Shown here piece by piece: positions 22,701 to 26,340 of a DNA stretch of 64,000 nt; the stretch's first letter is position 1, and every line of letters begins with the position of its first letter. Position numbers and translations under genes: made by a program. The DNA lies in the NCBI RefSeq assembly GCF_900107375.1, contig NZ_FNPT01000001.1, positions 1,268,797-1,332,796 on the forward strand, in the 5' to 3' direction. The stretch comes from Lysobacter sp. yr284. Its GTDB lineage: Bacteria > Pseudomonadota > Gammaproteobacteria > Xanthomonadales > Xanthomonadaceae. The notes beneath the pieces are model-generated. The model had not been told where the DNA came from. It ran no database searches and saw nothing but the letters and a program-made list of their open reading frames with translations.

Positions 22701-24958
22701 CCGAACTGCAGGCCGGCGACGGCAGCCCGCTTCCGCGCCGCGCCGGGGTCAGTTCGTTCGGCTTCGGCGGCAGCAATGCGCACGTGGTGTTGGAACAGGC
22801 GCCGCAGGCCGCGCCAGCGGCCGCGAGCGATGCGGACTCGCCGTCCGAGCCGCAATTGCTGCTGCTCTCCGCGGCCAGCGCGGCGGCGCTGCGCCAGGCC
22901 GCCGCGCAATTGGCGCAATACTGCGTGCAACAACGCCCCTCCCTGCAGGCGCTCGCCTACACCCTGCGCGCCGGACGCGACCATCATGCCTGGCGGCTGG
23001 CGGTGATCGCATCGGACCGGGACGAACTGCTCCAAGCGCTGCAGGCCGCCGCCGAACAGGGCAGCGGCATCGGCAAAATCCCGGCCGGCGCGGCGACGCA
23101 AGCAACGCCGGCCGGCGACGTCGCCAATGCCGGGCACGCGCGGGATCGGCAGCGCCTGGCCGACGACTACCGCCAGGGCGCACTGCCGCCGCTGCGATTC
23201 TGGACCCCCTGCCCGCGCCTGCACTTGCCCGGCTATCCGTTCGAGAACAGCCGCCATTGGCTGCCGGATATCGATCGTGCGCGCGCGCCTGCGGCCGACG
23301 CAACGGCGGCTGCCGCACAGCCCTCCGCCGGCCTGCGAACGCCTGCCGCCGACATGCCTGCCGCTGAAACGCACGCCGTCGAAACGCATACCAGCGCGGC
23401 ATCGGCCGCGACCCGGACGCTGCTGGCCAAGACCGTGGCGCTCGCCCGCATCGCCACGGCAGCGGACGGCGCGGCATGCGACGACCGCGGGCAAGACGTC
23501 CTGTTCGCGCCGTATTGGCTCGACAGTCCGGCCGCCATCGTCGCGCCCGCCGCCGAGCGCGGCAGCGTGCTGCTGGTGCAGCCGCAGCGCGATCCGGCGC
23601 TGGCCGCGCAGTTGCGCGCGCTGCATCGCGACGATGCGCTGGTGGAGATCGATGCGACCGACGCCCTGGCGTTGGATACGCGCCTGGTGCAACTGCCCGA
23701 TCTGCGCCGCGTGTATTTTCTCGGCGGCCTGCAGCCCGAGGCGTATGTCGCCGACGATCTCGACGCACTGGACTCGGCGCAGGAGCACGGTGTGCTGGCC
23801 CTGTTCCGGCTGGTCAGGGCGACGCAGCGCTACCATCGCCACGGCCTGGACCTGTTCGTGATGACCCGCGATGCGCTGAGCCTGGACGAGGCGGCGCCGG
23901 TCGACCCGCGCGGCGCCGCGCTCACCGGCTTCGCGATGTCGCTGGCGAAAGAGCAGCGCGATTGGCGCGTGCGCAATCTCGACCTGTCGAGCGCGGATGC
24001 GGTGGACGCGGCGCTGGCCGCGCGCATCGCCGCCGAGCCGCCGCATGCGCAGGGCGCGCCGACGCTGTTGCGCGGCGCACGGCGCTGGCACAGGCGGTTG
24101 CGCCCCAGGCGCCTGCCGGCGCCGCCTGCGACGCCCTGGCGCGAAGCCGGCGTCTATCTGATCGTCGGCGGCGCCGGCGGGATCGGCCGGGTCCTGGCCG
24201 AGCATCTGGCGCGCCGCTGCCGGGCGCGCGTGGCCCTGCTCGGCCGCAGTCCCGAAGGCGATGCGCAGCGCGCCGCGCTCCAGGCGATCCGCGCGGCCGG
24301 CGGCGAAGCGATCTATCTGCAGGCCGATCTCGCCGATCCGCTCGCGATGGACGCCGCGGTGGCGGATCTGCGCCGCCGCTGGGGCGCGCTGCATGGCGTC
24401 TTCCATTCGGCGCTGGTGCTCGACGACCGCGCGATCTACCGCATGGACGAGGCCAGCCTGCGCGCGGTGCTGGCGCCGAAGGTGCGCGGCAGCGCAGTGC
24501 TGCGCCGGGCGCTGCGGCACGAGTCGCTGGATTTCCTCGCCTTCTTCTCCTCGGCGCAGTCGTTCCTCGGCGACGCCGGACAAAGCAACTATGCCGCCGG
24601 CTGCACCTTCAAGGACGCCTACGCCCGCGCCCTCGCCCGCTACGACGGCATCGCCGCGCCGGTGATCAACTGGGGCTATTGGGGCAGCGTGGGCATCGTC
24701 AGCGACCGCAAGCACGCCGAGCGCATGCGCGCGCTGGGCATCGGCTCGATCGAACCCGGGCTCGGATTGGAAGTGATCGAGGCCATGGCCGGCGGCGGCG
24801 ACGGTCCGGTCATGCCGCTGGTCGCCGAACGGCGGCTGTGGCCGCATCTGGGCATCGACGACGCCGTGCGGGCGCCGCGCGGCGGCGACGTCGCCGGCAA
24901 TGGCCGCACCCTCCTCGACCGCGTGATCTCACGGCTCACCGAACAAGGGTCCGTATGA
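317..24958 (+). CDS. trans-AT modular polyketide synthase, 8213 residues (MT-ACP plus six KS modules, last module incomplete)
   Basis: Giant cytoplasmic type I PKS without integrated AT domains. Domain order with key residues: MT1 (SAM motif near 180), ACP1 (Ser419), KS1 (Cys689), DH1 (His1100, Asp1254), KR1 (~1540-1720), ACP2 (Ser1844), KS2 (Cys2112), KR2 (~2740-2915), ACP3 (Ser3049), KS3 (Cys3294), DH3 (His3758, Asp3913), KR3 (~4197-4375), MT2 (~4480-4775), ACP4 (Ser4850), KS4 (Cys5121), DH4 (His5540, Asp5686), ACP5 (Ser5856), KS5 (Cys6113), KR5 (~6700-6880), ACP6 (Ser7002), KS6 (Cys7231), KR6 (~7945-8120). Every KS keeps the Cys, the EAHGTGT His and the GHLE His, so none looks like a non-elongating KS. 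All five KRs have Asp at the last position of the LDD-type motif, which predicts B-type alcohols. The ATG at 317 overlaps the preceding stop, with GAGGA just upstream. The C-terminus has no ACP; the next protein supplies MT and ACP. Malonyl units must come from the free AT downstream. Product not identified. Confidence 0.95.
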   Translation: MSLIASDAAGHDLWQRNTAAFLALEQEGALDLWRCLEAMGAWRGERLSAAQTRERFGVVAQHAALWDELLALLHRHGWLQREGDAWRPSPSPPQPAPAPAAADWPDMSGPRALLQRVLACYPQVLTGAMEPTAALFPQGSGELVEGLYRGPAAQALNRMIAQLLQALAQRRSGRLRVLEVGAGTGSTSAAALAALAPWAERVEYLYTDLSAHFVNRGRSQFGAAYPFARFARFDLERDAREQDLGAQQVDVVLATNVLHATSDVPRSLAHIAPLLASGGLLVLNEMMQRNDFSTLVFGLTPGWWAHRDGLRDPGSPMLSEQAWRAVLERGGWRRSHLLPEGGGHAGRILVAEYAGHAAATAAAATIAHAGPERAADAATPQQPPGDARSLVRGILAEVLRMQPQRIADDEHFERYGLDSLIVMEAMRPLEKVFGELPSTLLFEHTSVARLAAYFESEHAATLRAAIARNAAPPPAPAPSPTDSGTAAASVSGHAAPLPAAAPPAAMPAAQRDEAGHDPAIAVIGMSGRFPDAPDLETFWRNLREGRNCVREIPAERWDWREQFDPKARGEGRSYSKWGAFLDQVDRFDAEFFRITPREARAMDPQERLFLECAYAALEDAGADSRRLDACERRAGVYVGVMNGAYGWVGAEAARAGVHGTADSNFWSIANRVSYCLDLQGPSLAVDTACSSSLTAIHLACEALRRGECALAIAGGVNLILHPRQYARLSELRMLAGDDRCKAFADDADGFVDGEGVGALVLKPLSAALRDGDRIHGLLRASALNAGGRTSGYTVPNPDAQARVVGAALQRSGVDPRSIGYVEAHGTGTMLGDPIELRGLSKAFGGPEAETCAVGSVKSNIGHLESAAGVAGVIKVLLQLQAGELAPTLHAQTLNPKLGLEGTRFRIQRELAPWPQLRLDGRSLPRRAGVSSFGAGGANAHIVVEQAPAATAPSSTQAGPLPVPVSAHSPQALHLRLQQLAAWCRRHPQTDLADIACSYALHRDHHPHRCVLFAADTAELAGLAAGEGPLRGRAGPDAAALAQRYLDGAAPDWRAALGGGRPISLPAYPFAGERYWVGPQPVPAAAGAAAAPAAAPWLRDHRVGGRNLVPAAWWLELAREACGLGAAGELRDVVFREALQADPERPLPLRRECQANRFRLLAEDGKVLCEGRLGDAAEAAAEEPAAAAARMQALRDRLGASSQSEEIYRRFAERGFDYGPAMRTIRSAQADGEEVLVRLQRDDRAAEPWHPGMIDGALQALLWMLAARPGAPEPELQRVPFAISSVRVRGPAPSALWAHGRRDNGAFVIRAYDDHGREWLCLQGLALRALTEPAQVRLLRPAWQALPAAAAAREGRLLLCGGTAQRGHALAERLARTGTRAQWCEIGAAQDDEAQALRLLAEHAADCDAIVDLSAWDGEAQIPAAIAGAVAVCQRVRAAAAAGIGLRWIFPVEAGAAAAGLLGGFARSADAEHPGAVAVLEFDRAEAEHLPTLLPTHPRIAVARHADGRWQTLHWRLLPDTGTDLRAPAEADLLGARTALVTGGLGGVGAALCRRFLGLGGRRVVVLGRGELAGERARAFDSLRTLGEVAYVRGDCAVRDDVERACAVARERYSNIDAVLHSAGELHDAPLRRNSRAGFERALRAKVEGAVQLDAVLRDEPLRAFVLCSSLASVLGNAGQTAYAAANGMLEGFAAWRETQRRLGLRHGRSLAVAWPWWRDGGMQPDPQRAQTLRGRWSIEPMEEHEGWQALQTALAVADAPCIAVVKASAAGTRAMFAPAPSADDGLQAPVSPPSAPSPPPPSAVQDRLRHDCERYLAALIAERTQLPPERVRAQSAFAELGVDSLAILDITERLEQGLGPLPKTLFFEHESVAALAAYFLAHHADAMRRWLDANAAPGESPADAAPAATARAAAPALTAQRTPDQPPNPDDTAASDVAASDDAIAVIGLAGRYPKARDPQELWRNLLAGRDCIEEVPPARWDHAAIYHPDPEHPGTTYGRWGGFIDGHDRFDPLFFGISPREAERMDPQERLFLETAWQAMEDAGYRRDQLERRGKAAVFAGVMSGHYQFYGVEETQAGRPLAMDSSYASVANRVSYVFDLHGPSIGLDTMCSSSLTAIHLACESLRRGECALAFAGGVNVMSHPNKYLLLGQGRFLSRDGRCRSFGADGDGYVPGEGVGIVVLKRLRDALDDGDHIHGVLLASAINHGGKATRYTAPKPHTQAEAIGEAYRRAGLTADAVNYVEAHGTGTALGDPIELRGLRLARGAGDASDCAIGSIKSNIGHLESAAAVAGLTKILLQMRHRTLVPSLHAQPPNPHLDWQGSGLRVQTEPAPWTARGPLRAGLSSFGASGANGHLLVEQAPTSSGAAAPAPRPLPLCLSARSPAMLRRRVEELAQWLEPDDLHQADDESWPHAAYTLAMGREHFSERCGFIVDDAEQARRALAAWLAGEAAPDRADSGCDAQSLRQILDAYLQGDAARLGECFAAGEYRRVPLPPTPMERKRYWFNDAPPAGTNASAPAAGAGAPETEAGIDSDAPLHWYAPAWRDAPLADAAAPDEIWLIDAPQASIGAWQAQAATVLCYPLADAAQRVRERLLNHSAALPAILVHAAQDADADAVEPNLLALAELLRALLAAPAGQGARLLYLTGDEDRAWPLRHAVAGLFRALRIERPALRARVLAMPAPDLIAPICREFAAAANSGLHARVHEGRRQLAALQDAALADAPQAAFELSAESNVLISGGLGFLGRCLARDLAERYRPGIALSGRRPLDQDGRNFLDELRALGARVHYACGDVARADQAAAIVAAARDALGPLHGVFHLAGRLDDGLLAQKSDERIAAVLAPKLRGAIALDRATRDEPLACFVLFSSSAAVLPAAGQADYAAANGFLDGFAQWREAQRMQQRRHGRCLSLNLPLISAEGLRIDGVDQSRFSAWLERTHGIAPTSPRQAMRALQALLRCGACGQHAWFQGDAERIAAALRRSEQLADAAPAPAAASAATANAPAPAAARVDARAVAVVLDAVSQSLKIERRLLTPQTPFADLGFDSVALKETADRINAELGSELVPSLFYAVTDATGLAAYLPAPGSAAPEPDAATSAVAMAPLPAPAATAPAGDAGRGTIGSDDIAIIGLAARLPGSADLDAFWRHLLQGEDLIGEVPAQRWNWREYYHAGALRPDRSNSRWGGFIDGVDEFDPGYFKISQREADLMDPQHRLFLQTAVHALEDAGYAPAALAGTDTGVFAGVQFNEYHAVIGEQTHSYLSTGNSHTMLPNRVSYLLDLHGPSESVNTACSSSLVALHHACMALRNGDCAMALAGGVSLMLDPRTFVATSQMGILSPDGRCKTFGAGANGYVKGEGVGVALLKPLARALADGDPIRAVIRASAVNHGGRAQSLTAPNAQAQARLLARAYRRARIDPRSLGYVEAHGTGTELGDPVELEGLHRAYRKLLPEGAQTVAGHCGLGSVKSNIGHLEPAAGIAGVAKVVLALQHRMLPPTLHCRTPNPYLKFDGSPFRLVTRAEPWPQPSLHGEDLRRAGVSSFGFGGSNAHVVLEQAPPSPPRSADPRRVVPIVLSAPNAEALQRRAQALLGWLEAREDAVELRDIACTCLLGRDHHALRWAVAVRTHAELVAALTDLSAQRPHPRAMQGETGDVLPANLADRLRRTIAGELLQAADEDAWNAALQSALELYVCGHGLDWSEVFAALGARRLALPGYPFARKRCWAAGPAPSASAPAASARETPQLQLHDEMPLVRQHRVRGAAIWPGTAQLAWLHEHIGGDLALSEVLWREPVRVETPIALRLHLDRDAYRVESGDEDAPTVHGQGRIAAAPAAAPALDLDAIRARLGQARAGADLYARLQHAGLTYGPLLRCLTRYRASADEVLAELSAAPAEASDADGETTAVPWAAWLDAALHSLAGWGDDSDGRTLVPFRIGQAALYGPAPTPQGEAWFAHARRNADGSASLRLCKDDGEVLAAFDDIVFRPLPEEGLLHSVRWDEVEARRQPPPPGPALVVHDGGQDDLLAALRRTHPGELWESTATDAVALDTAVLQAIAAQTVYFLRGTACAADGAEDGAELAILRRLLRALARYRRPWRVVLLTLDAHGVVADEAIDPCAAARIALAVSAAKEQPQWQLLALDASAHDPDTDPSALAQQLCALHADEPLALRCGLTLARRWSPLACAAAAPSRLREGGHYLIVGGLGGLGYTLAEHLARRYRAQLSLVGRRPLDDAGERQLQHLRAAGAQAQYLSADVADAQALQRALAQARAGFGAIDGLIASTLALKDGLLASTSERDFAASLSSKLRGGRHLAAALRRGEIGFLLSFCSAQALLADAGQSGYATACAYEEALSRELHRQGLPAYTIDWGYWGEVGAVASEPYRRRLQLRGVGSISAQEGLAAIETTLALGLARTIAFKAAPAVLQGLGATPAHALRIDADATGAQFSLCAEPAVSDAMQRYGDGFAQLEHEAKAAAAAALSRAGLLDGERAQDVAPGKRALYEAVCALSDGADGAAPTTPLPDELAPHRALLRNCVEALPGVLLGTQDPLPILFPGGSLRQVEPIYRDSPAAEHYNRLVATQVAAWVADARAADPQRRLRIVEIGAGTGGTSAVVLQALQPLGDWGEYLYTDLSPSFVSGGERRFRDLCAGLRGRVLDIEREPQAQGFACGSVDIVLATNVLHATASILEALRNLKRLLKGDGRVVLCEAVQRQAFTTLTFGLTDGWWRFRDAGLRLPGSPLLDLQRWRFALGVSGFADPRALTRPGPMQVIVARSDGRVAAPAAAAPAASETASEAASAAIAAAAPAAAPAPEDLRAWIKQAFAQVLHIDATEIGDNQNFEQFGVDSLIVLELMRPLERVYGALPSTLLFEHVTVAQLAGALAERSPLAPADAATPAVAPASEPATGTGHARPPAADEPTQRAQQARMKPPSRSAAASSPDADDADQDAIAVVGIAGRFPGAENPEQLWTLLREGRTAISEVPQQRWRWLDHHGEPGQLGKSYSARAGFLDDVDCFDPLFFRISPAEAEVMDPQERLFLQTAWAAFEDAGYTAARIAALQHRIGVFAGVMNGGYSWVGAELAAAGHANNADANYWSIANRVSFQLDLRGPSLAVDSACSSSLTALHLACDAIRRGDCRAALAGGVNLILHPRHLARLSSLRMLARDGVCRPFGADAAGFVDGEGVAAVLLRPLAQARAEGDHIHGVIRASAVNAGGRTSGYTVPNPRAQAEVIDAALRRSGVAADAISYVEAHGTGTELGDPIEIRGLSSAFGERTSRRGFCAIGSLKGNIGHLESAAGIAGLIKVLLQMRHRCLAPSLHAQALNPRIDFEQTPFVLQQQAAPWTGETLRAGISSFGAGGANSHVIVESAPQAAPPTRDDGQAHALLLSAANDEALQRRLRQLADWLEQTAPPLADVASTLAHGREHFGERCAIVAASAGEAIAAIGQMLAAGAPGGRAHAGGTGRARIAAEAYLRGEDPQVPRARHIPMPSYPFARERYWPTPTPPIATTTASVAASVEDAVADAPLLPAHDYRDHAIAGAALVPATALLESALARLGPGLLRHVAWSAPLPYPLRDPLAWRQQAQEQARSWRIESAGQIHARGQWLAGAAAPLPALDPGTARHPAMIEVEADALYRRLAACGAVYGPQFRLLQVLHHDGRQLLATLQPPPDAGHADARCLDAALQSLAVLGASDGGDRLALPFALDALRSFAPLNRARYIQAMRSPGRGEACFDVRLYDRDGLALAALDGVSLRAPTGTTTRAGNVAVQHVVSEHAVSELAVLEQAASEHAAPEHSAERQSAPAEAAAENPPSHLRAALLARLRAIVAERIKLPLERMQVDKPFQDYGIDSIIAVDLVDRLEADFGSLPKTLFFEFDRIERLADHMLASRGEAVRRCLAGAHPDRVEPPPLRQPPAAPASPPAHAPIPQRDGDEAIAVVGLAGRYPGAPNVDALWPLLREGRDLIREIPSSRWDARRYFDPRPGQSGKTYGRWGGFIDDYDCFDPLFFGISPKEAAFMDPQERHFLEIAWHTLEDAGYTRASLAQACGGEAEIGVFVGIMYGHYQMVGAEATGRGTPLATDSSYASVANRVSYYFDWHGPSLAVDTMCSSSLTAIHLACESLRRGECRLALAGGVNLMTHPNKYLLLAQGRFLSSDGRCRSFGAGGDGYVPGEGVGAVLLRPLADAIAAGDRIHGVIRGSAVNHGGAVNHYTVPNPNAQGRAIRRALQRSGLAPARVSYVEAHGTGTALGDPIELRGLCQVFDDPDTAPALGSIKSNIGHLEAAAGIAGLSKLLLQLRHGQLAPSLHADPLNPDLGLDDSGFRVQRELAPWRSENALSRCAGLSSFGAGGSNAHLVVEQAPAAPDATTPIEGPQLILLSAKTPAALRQRRADLAAWLQAHPAALADVAHTCAVGRAHHAHRAAYLVDSNAGLIAALQADDGSPGASAAAPAALSQAQSAYLDGGDPDPALFAGGRRIALPLYPFARERYWAVAQASEAPAEAELPATRRTAQRSGDTVPLLWAQGQWQAAPLPSGDADAAPMLWLSEQPLPAIDGLPLQAGAIARLDATAERALWWLPAYATTEASLAQMLQVARAAPALQCLLIVGDGAQQRLTLAALAGFCRSLVRERPQLAVTVAELQQAPLSALADEAHAAIAGRVHEVHYRDGLRRQRRLLALNPAQAPQAAALALPPEPAVLIAGGLGGIGRLLARRLAEHRRARLVLLGRSPPSSASQDCVSEMEALGGRALYLPCDIADADAVAAALERAKDWAGVLHGVAHAAGVLADGLVAGKTVADLQRVIAPKIAGARYLDRATRDEPLSFFALFSSLAGGIGNVGQTDYAAANAYLDAYAAQRRHEGAPGTSISIGWPLWASEGMHVPEAALRQMEQRWGLRPLPAQQGLDAFEAALASGHAHLALLAGDPDRLSALLETPADAAVAQAVAAPTSASASPETSTGAASARSLSAYLRDVIVELLEVPRERIEDALSLAEFGFDSIRLKALAERLGADLGLELSPNLFFEHHTIAALTAYLHAAGAAPAETPAPSPTPPPASASAAPAAADDRAIAVIGMSGRFPQATDLAGFWRNLVDGRDCIGEIPLERWDWREQPAQVPRWGGFCADIDSFDARFFRISPREAQLMDPQHRLFLQACYNAIDDAAHAPSQLAGTRLGVFAGVQFNEYQELVKRSGESHGFAATGNSHAMLANRVSFLLGANGPSEAIDTACSSSLVAVARAIDAIRLGHCELALAGGVSLMLIPDTFAVTAQMGVLSPRGRCRSFGSGADGYVKGEGVGVVMLKALSRALADGDPIHAVIRGAAVNHGGSAHSLTAPNPQAQRAVILDALADAGVHPSSIGLIEAHGTGTELGDPIEVQALMQALGATAAGTPAVAPACALGSVKSNIGHLEPAAGIAGLIKATLALKHATLPPTLHVRELNPYLKLQGSALSIAREAAPWPELQAGDGSPLPRRAGVSSFGFGGSNAHVVLEQAPQAAPAAASDADSPSEPQLLLLSAASAAALRQAAAQLAQYCVQQRPSLQALAYTLRAGRDHHAWRLAVIASDRDELLQALQAAAEQGSGIGKIPAGAATQATPAGDVANAGHARDRQRLADDYRQGALPPLRFWTPCPRLHLPGYPFENSRHWLPDIDRARAPAADATAAAAQPSAGLRTPAADMPAAETHAVETHTSAASAATRTLLAKTVALARIATAADGAACDDRGQDVLFAPYWLDSPAAIVAPAAERGSVLLVQPQRDPALAAQLRALHRDDALVEIDATDALALDTRLVQLPDLRRVYFLGGLQPEAYVADDLDALDSAQEHGVLALFRLVRATQRYHRHGLDLFVMTRDALSLDEAAPVDPRGAALTGFAMSLAKEQRDWRVRNLDLSSADAVDAALAARIAAEPPHAQGAPTLLRGARRWHRRLRPRRLPAPPATPWREAGVYLIVGGAGGIGRVLAEHLARRCRARVALLGRSPEGDAQRAALQAIRAAGGEAIYLQADLADPLAMDAAVADLRRRWGALHGVFHSALVLDDRAIYRMDEASLRAVLAPKVRGSAVLRRALRHESLDFLAFFSSAQSFLGDAGQSNYAAGCTFKDAYARALARYDGIAAPVINWGYWGSVGIVSDRKHAERMRALGIGSIEPGLGLEVIEAMAGGGDGPVMPLVAERRLWPHLGIDDAVRAPRGGDVAGNGRTLLDRVISRLTEQGSV
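1866..5990 (+). other. PKS module 1: KS1-DH1-KR1-ACP2
   Basis: A complete dehydrating module. DH1 has the H-x3-G-x4-P motif (His1100) and HPGMIDGALQ with Asp1254. KR1 has TGGLGGVG, catalytic Ser and Tyr (YAAAN), and Asp in the LHD motif. The expected product is an alpha,beta-unsaturated thioester. KS1 shares its GVMNG and WSIANRVS signatures with KS4; both sit directly after a methyltransferase-containing module. Confidence 0.88.
6138..9570 (+). other. PKS module 2: KS2-KR2-ACP3
   Basis: A reducing module without DH, predicted to leave a D-configured beta-hydroxyl (LDD motif in KR2). KS2 has the active-site variant DTMCSSS, shared only with KS5, together with SSYASVANRVS. It follows a DH-KR module, so it should accept an olefinic chain. 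ACP3 has GFDSV. Confidence 0.87.
9695..14990 (+). other. PKS module 3: KS3-DH3-KR3-MT2-ACP4
   Basis: The only fully contiguous KR-MT-ACP module in the window. DH3 keeps His3758 and Asp3913 (LDAALH, with His in place of the usual Gln). KR3 has DWGYWG, and YATAC where YAAAN is usual. MT2 carries EIGAGTGG. The expected intermediate is an alpha-methyl enoyl thioester. KS3 has GVQFNEY and TGNSH motifs shared with KS6; both follow KR-only modules. Confidence 0.87.
15160..18030 (+). other. PKS module 4: KS4-DH4-ACP5 (no ketoreductase)
   Basis: DH4 keeps both catalytic residues (His5540, Asp5686 in LDAALQ), but the stretch between DH and ACP is only a roughly 60-residue acidic, repetitive linker, so no KR fits. 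A DH without a KR has no obvious substrate within its own module. By KS and ACP motifs the module corresponds to module 1, which suggests its KR was lost. Confidence 0.85.
18124..21440 (+). other. PKS module 5: KS5-KR5-ACP6
   Basis: Corresponds to module 2: KS5 shares DTMCSSS, the MYGHYQ-type motif and SSYASVANRVS with KS2. KR5 has AGGLGGIG, YAAAN and a LAD motif (B-type). KS5 has the complete Cys-His-His set, so it should elongate. KR5 might also serve module 4 by acting across modules. Confidence 0.86.
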
Positions 24959-26340
24959 ACCTCAGCGATTCTCCCTACTCCCCCGCCGACGCCCTGGACG
25001 CTTACGCCCGCGCCTGCGCCATGCGCGTATTGCTCGCGCTCGGCGCTCCGGTCGCGGCCGGAGAACTCTGGCACCCGCAGCGACTGGCCGCGCAGATCGG
25101 CGTGCTGCCGGCCTGGCAGCGGCTATGGCGATCCACGCTCGATGCCGCGCGCATCGGCGGCTACCTGCAGGCGCAGGCCGACATGCTGGCCACCACCGAG
25201 CGGGCCTCGGCGCTGGCTCGGCAGGATGCGCAGCAATCGCGGCAAGCGCTGCTCGAGCGCTATCCGATGCTGGCCCCTCATGCGGAAATGCTCGAGCGCT
25301 GCTGCGCGGCCTATGCCGATGTGGTCGGCGCGCGCCAAGACGGAGTCAACGTGCTGTTTCCCAGCGGATCGCCCGAGCTGGTGCGCGCGCTCTACCACGG
25401 CAACCCCGCGGTCGACGCCTGCAACGAGGCGGTGGCGCGGACGGTAGCGGCGCTCGTCGCGGCCAAGCGCGAGCAGGCGCCCGGCACGGTCGTGCGCGTG
25501 ATCGAGCTCGGCGCCGGCACCGGCGCCACCACCAATGTCGTGCTCGAACACCTCGGAGCGCAGCGCGACGATCTGGAATACCACATCACCGACCTGTCGC
25601 CGAGCCTGGTGGCGGCGGCGCAGCGCCGCTACGGCGCGCGCTACCCCTATGTGCGTTGCCGGGTGCTCGACATCGAAGCCGACAGCGCGGCCGAGCGCGC
25701 GGATGCGCATCTGATCGTCGCCTCCAACGTGGTCCACGCGACCCGCCGCATCCAGGCCACGCTGGGCCGGATCAAGCGCATGCTCGCCGACGACGGCCTG
25801 ATCGTGCTCAACGAGGTGGTGGCGGCCAGCGACTTCGCCACGCTGGTGTTCGGCCTCACTCCGGGCTGGTGGCTGTACGAGGACGAGGACGTGCGCCTGC
25901 GCGGAGGCCCGCTGCTGGATCTCGCCCATTGGCGCAGCGAATTCGCCCAGTGCGGCTTCGACCCGGTCGAGGCGATCGGCGATTCCGCCGGCGATGCCCG
26001 CCAACAGGTGCTGATCGCCGCCAGCGACGGCCGCGCCTGCGTCGCCGGCGCCTTTTCGCCCGCGGTCGAGCCCGCGCCCGCCCTGCCGCCGCAACCGGTA
26101 GCGCAGGCCGCGCCAGCCGCGGCGCAAACCGTCGCGCGCCTGAGCGCGGTCATCGCCGACGCCCTGCGCATGCAGGCGGAGCAGATCGACGCCGACGCGC
26201 CCTTCGTCGAGCTGGGCATCGACTCGATCATGGCGATGGATGCGATCGAGCGCATCAACCGCAGCTTCGCGCTGCAACTGCGTCCGGCCGACCTGTTCGG
26301 CCATCCCAGCGTGCGACGGCTGGCCGCACACCTGGATGCG
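21518..26340 (+). other. PKS module 6, split over two proteins: KS6-KR6 | MT3-ACP7
   Basis: KS6 and KR6 end the giant PKS; MT3 and ACP7 open the next protein, across the ATGA overlap at 24955-24958. KR6 has NWGYWG, YAAGC and LDD. There is no DH, so an alpha-methyl-beta-hydroxy intermediate is expected. It corresponds to module 3 without its DH. Confidence 0.86.
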
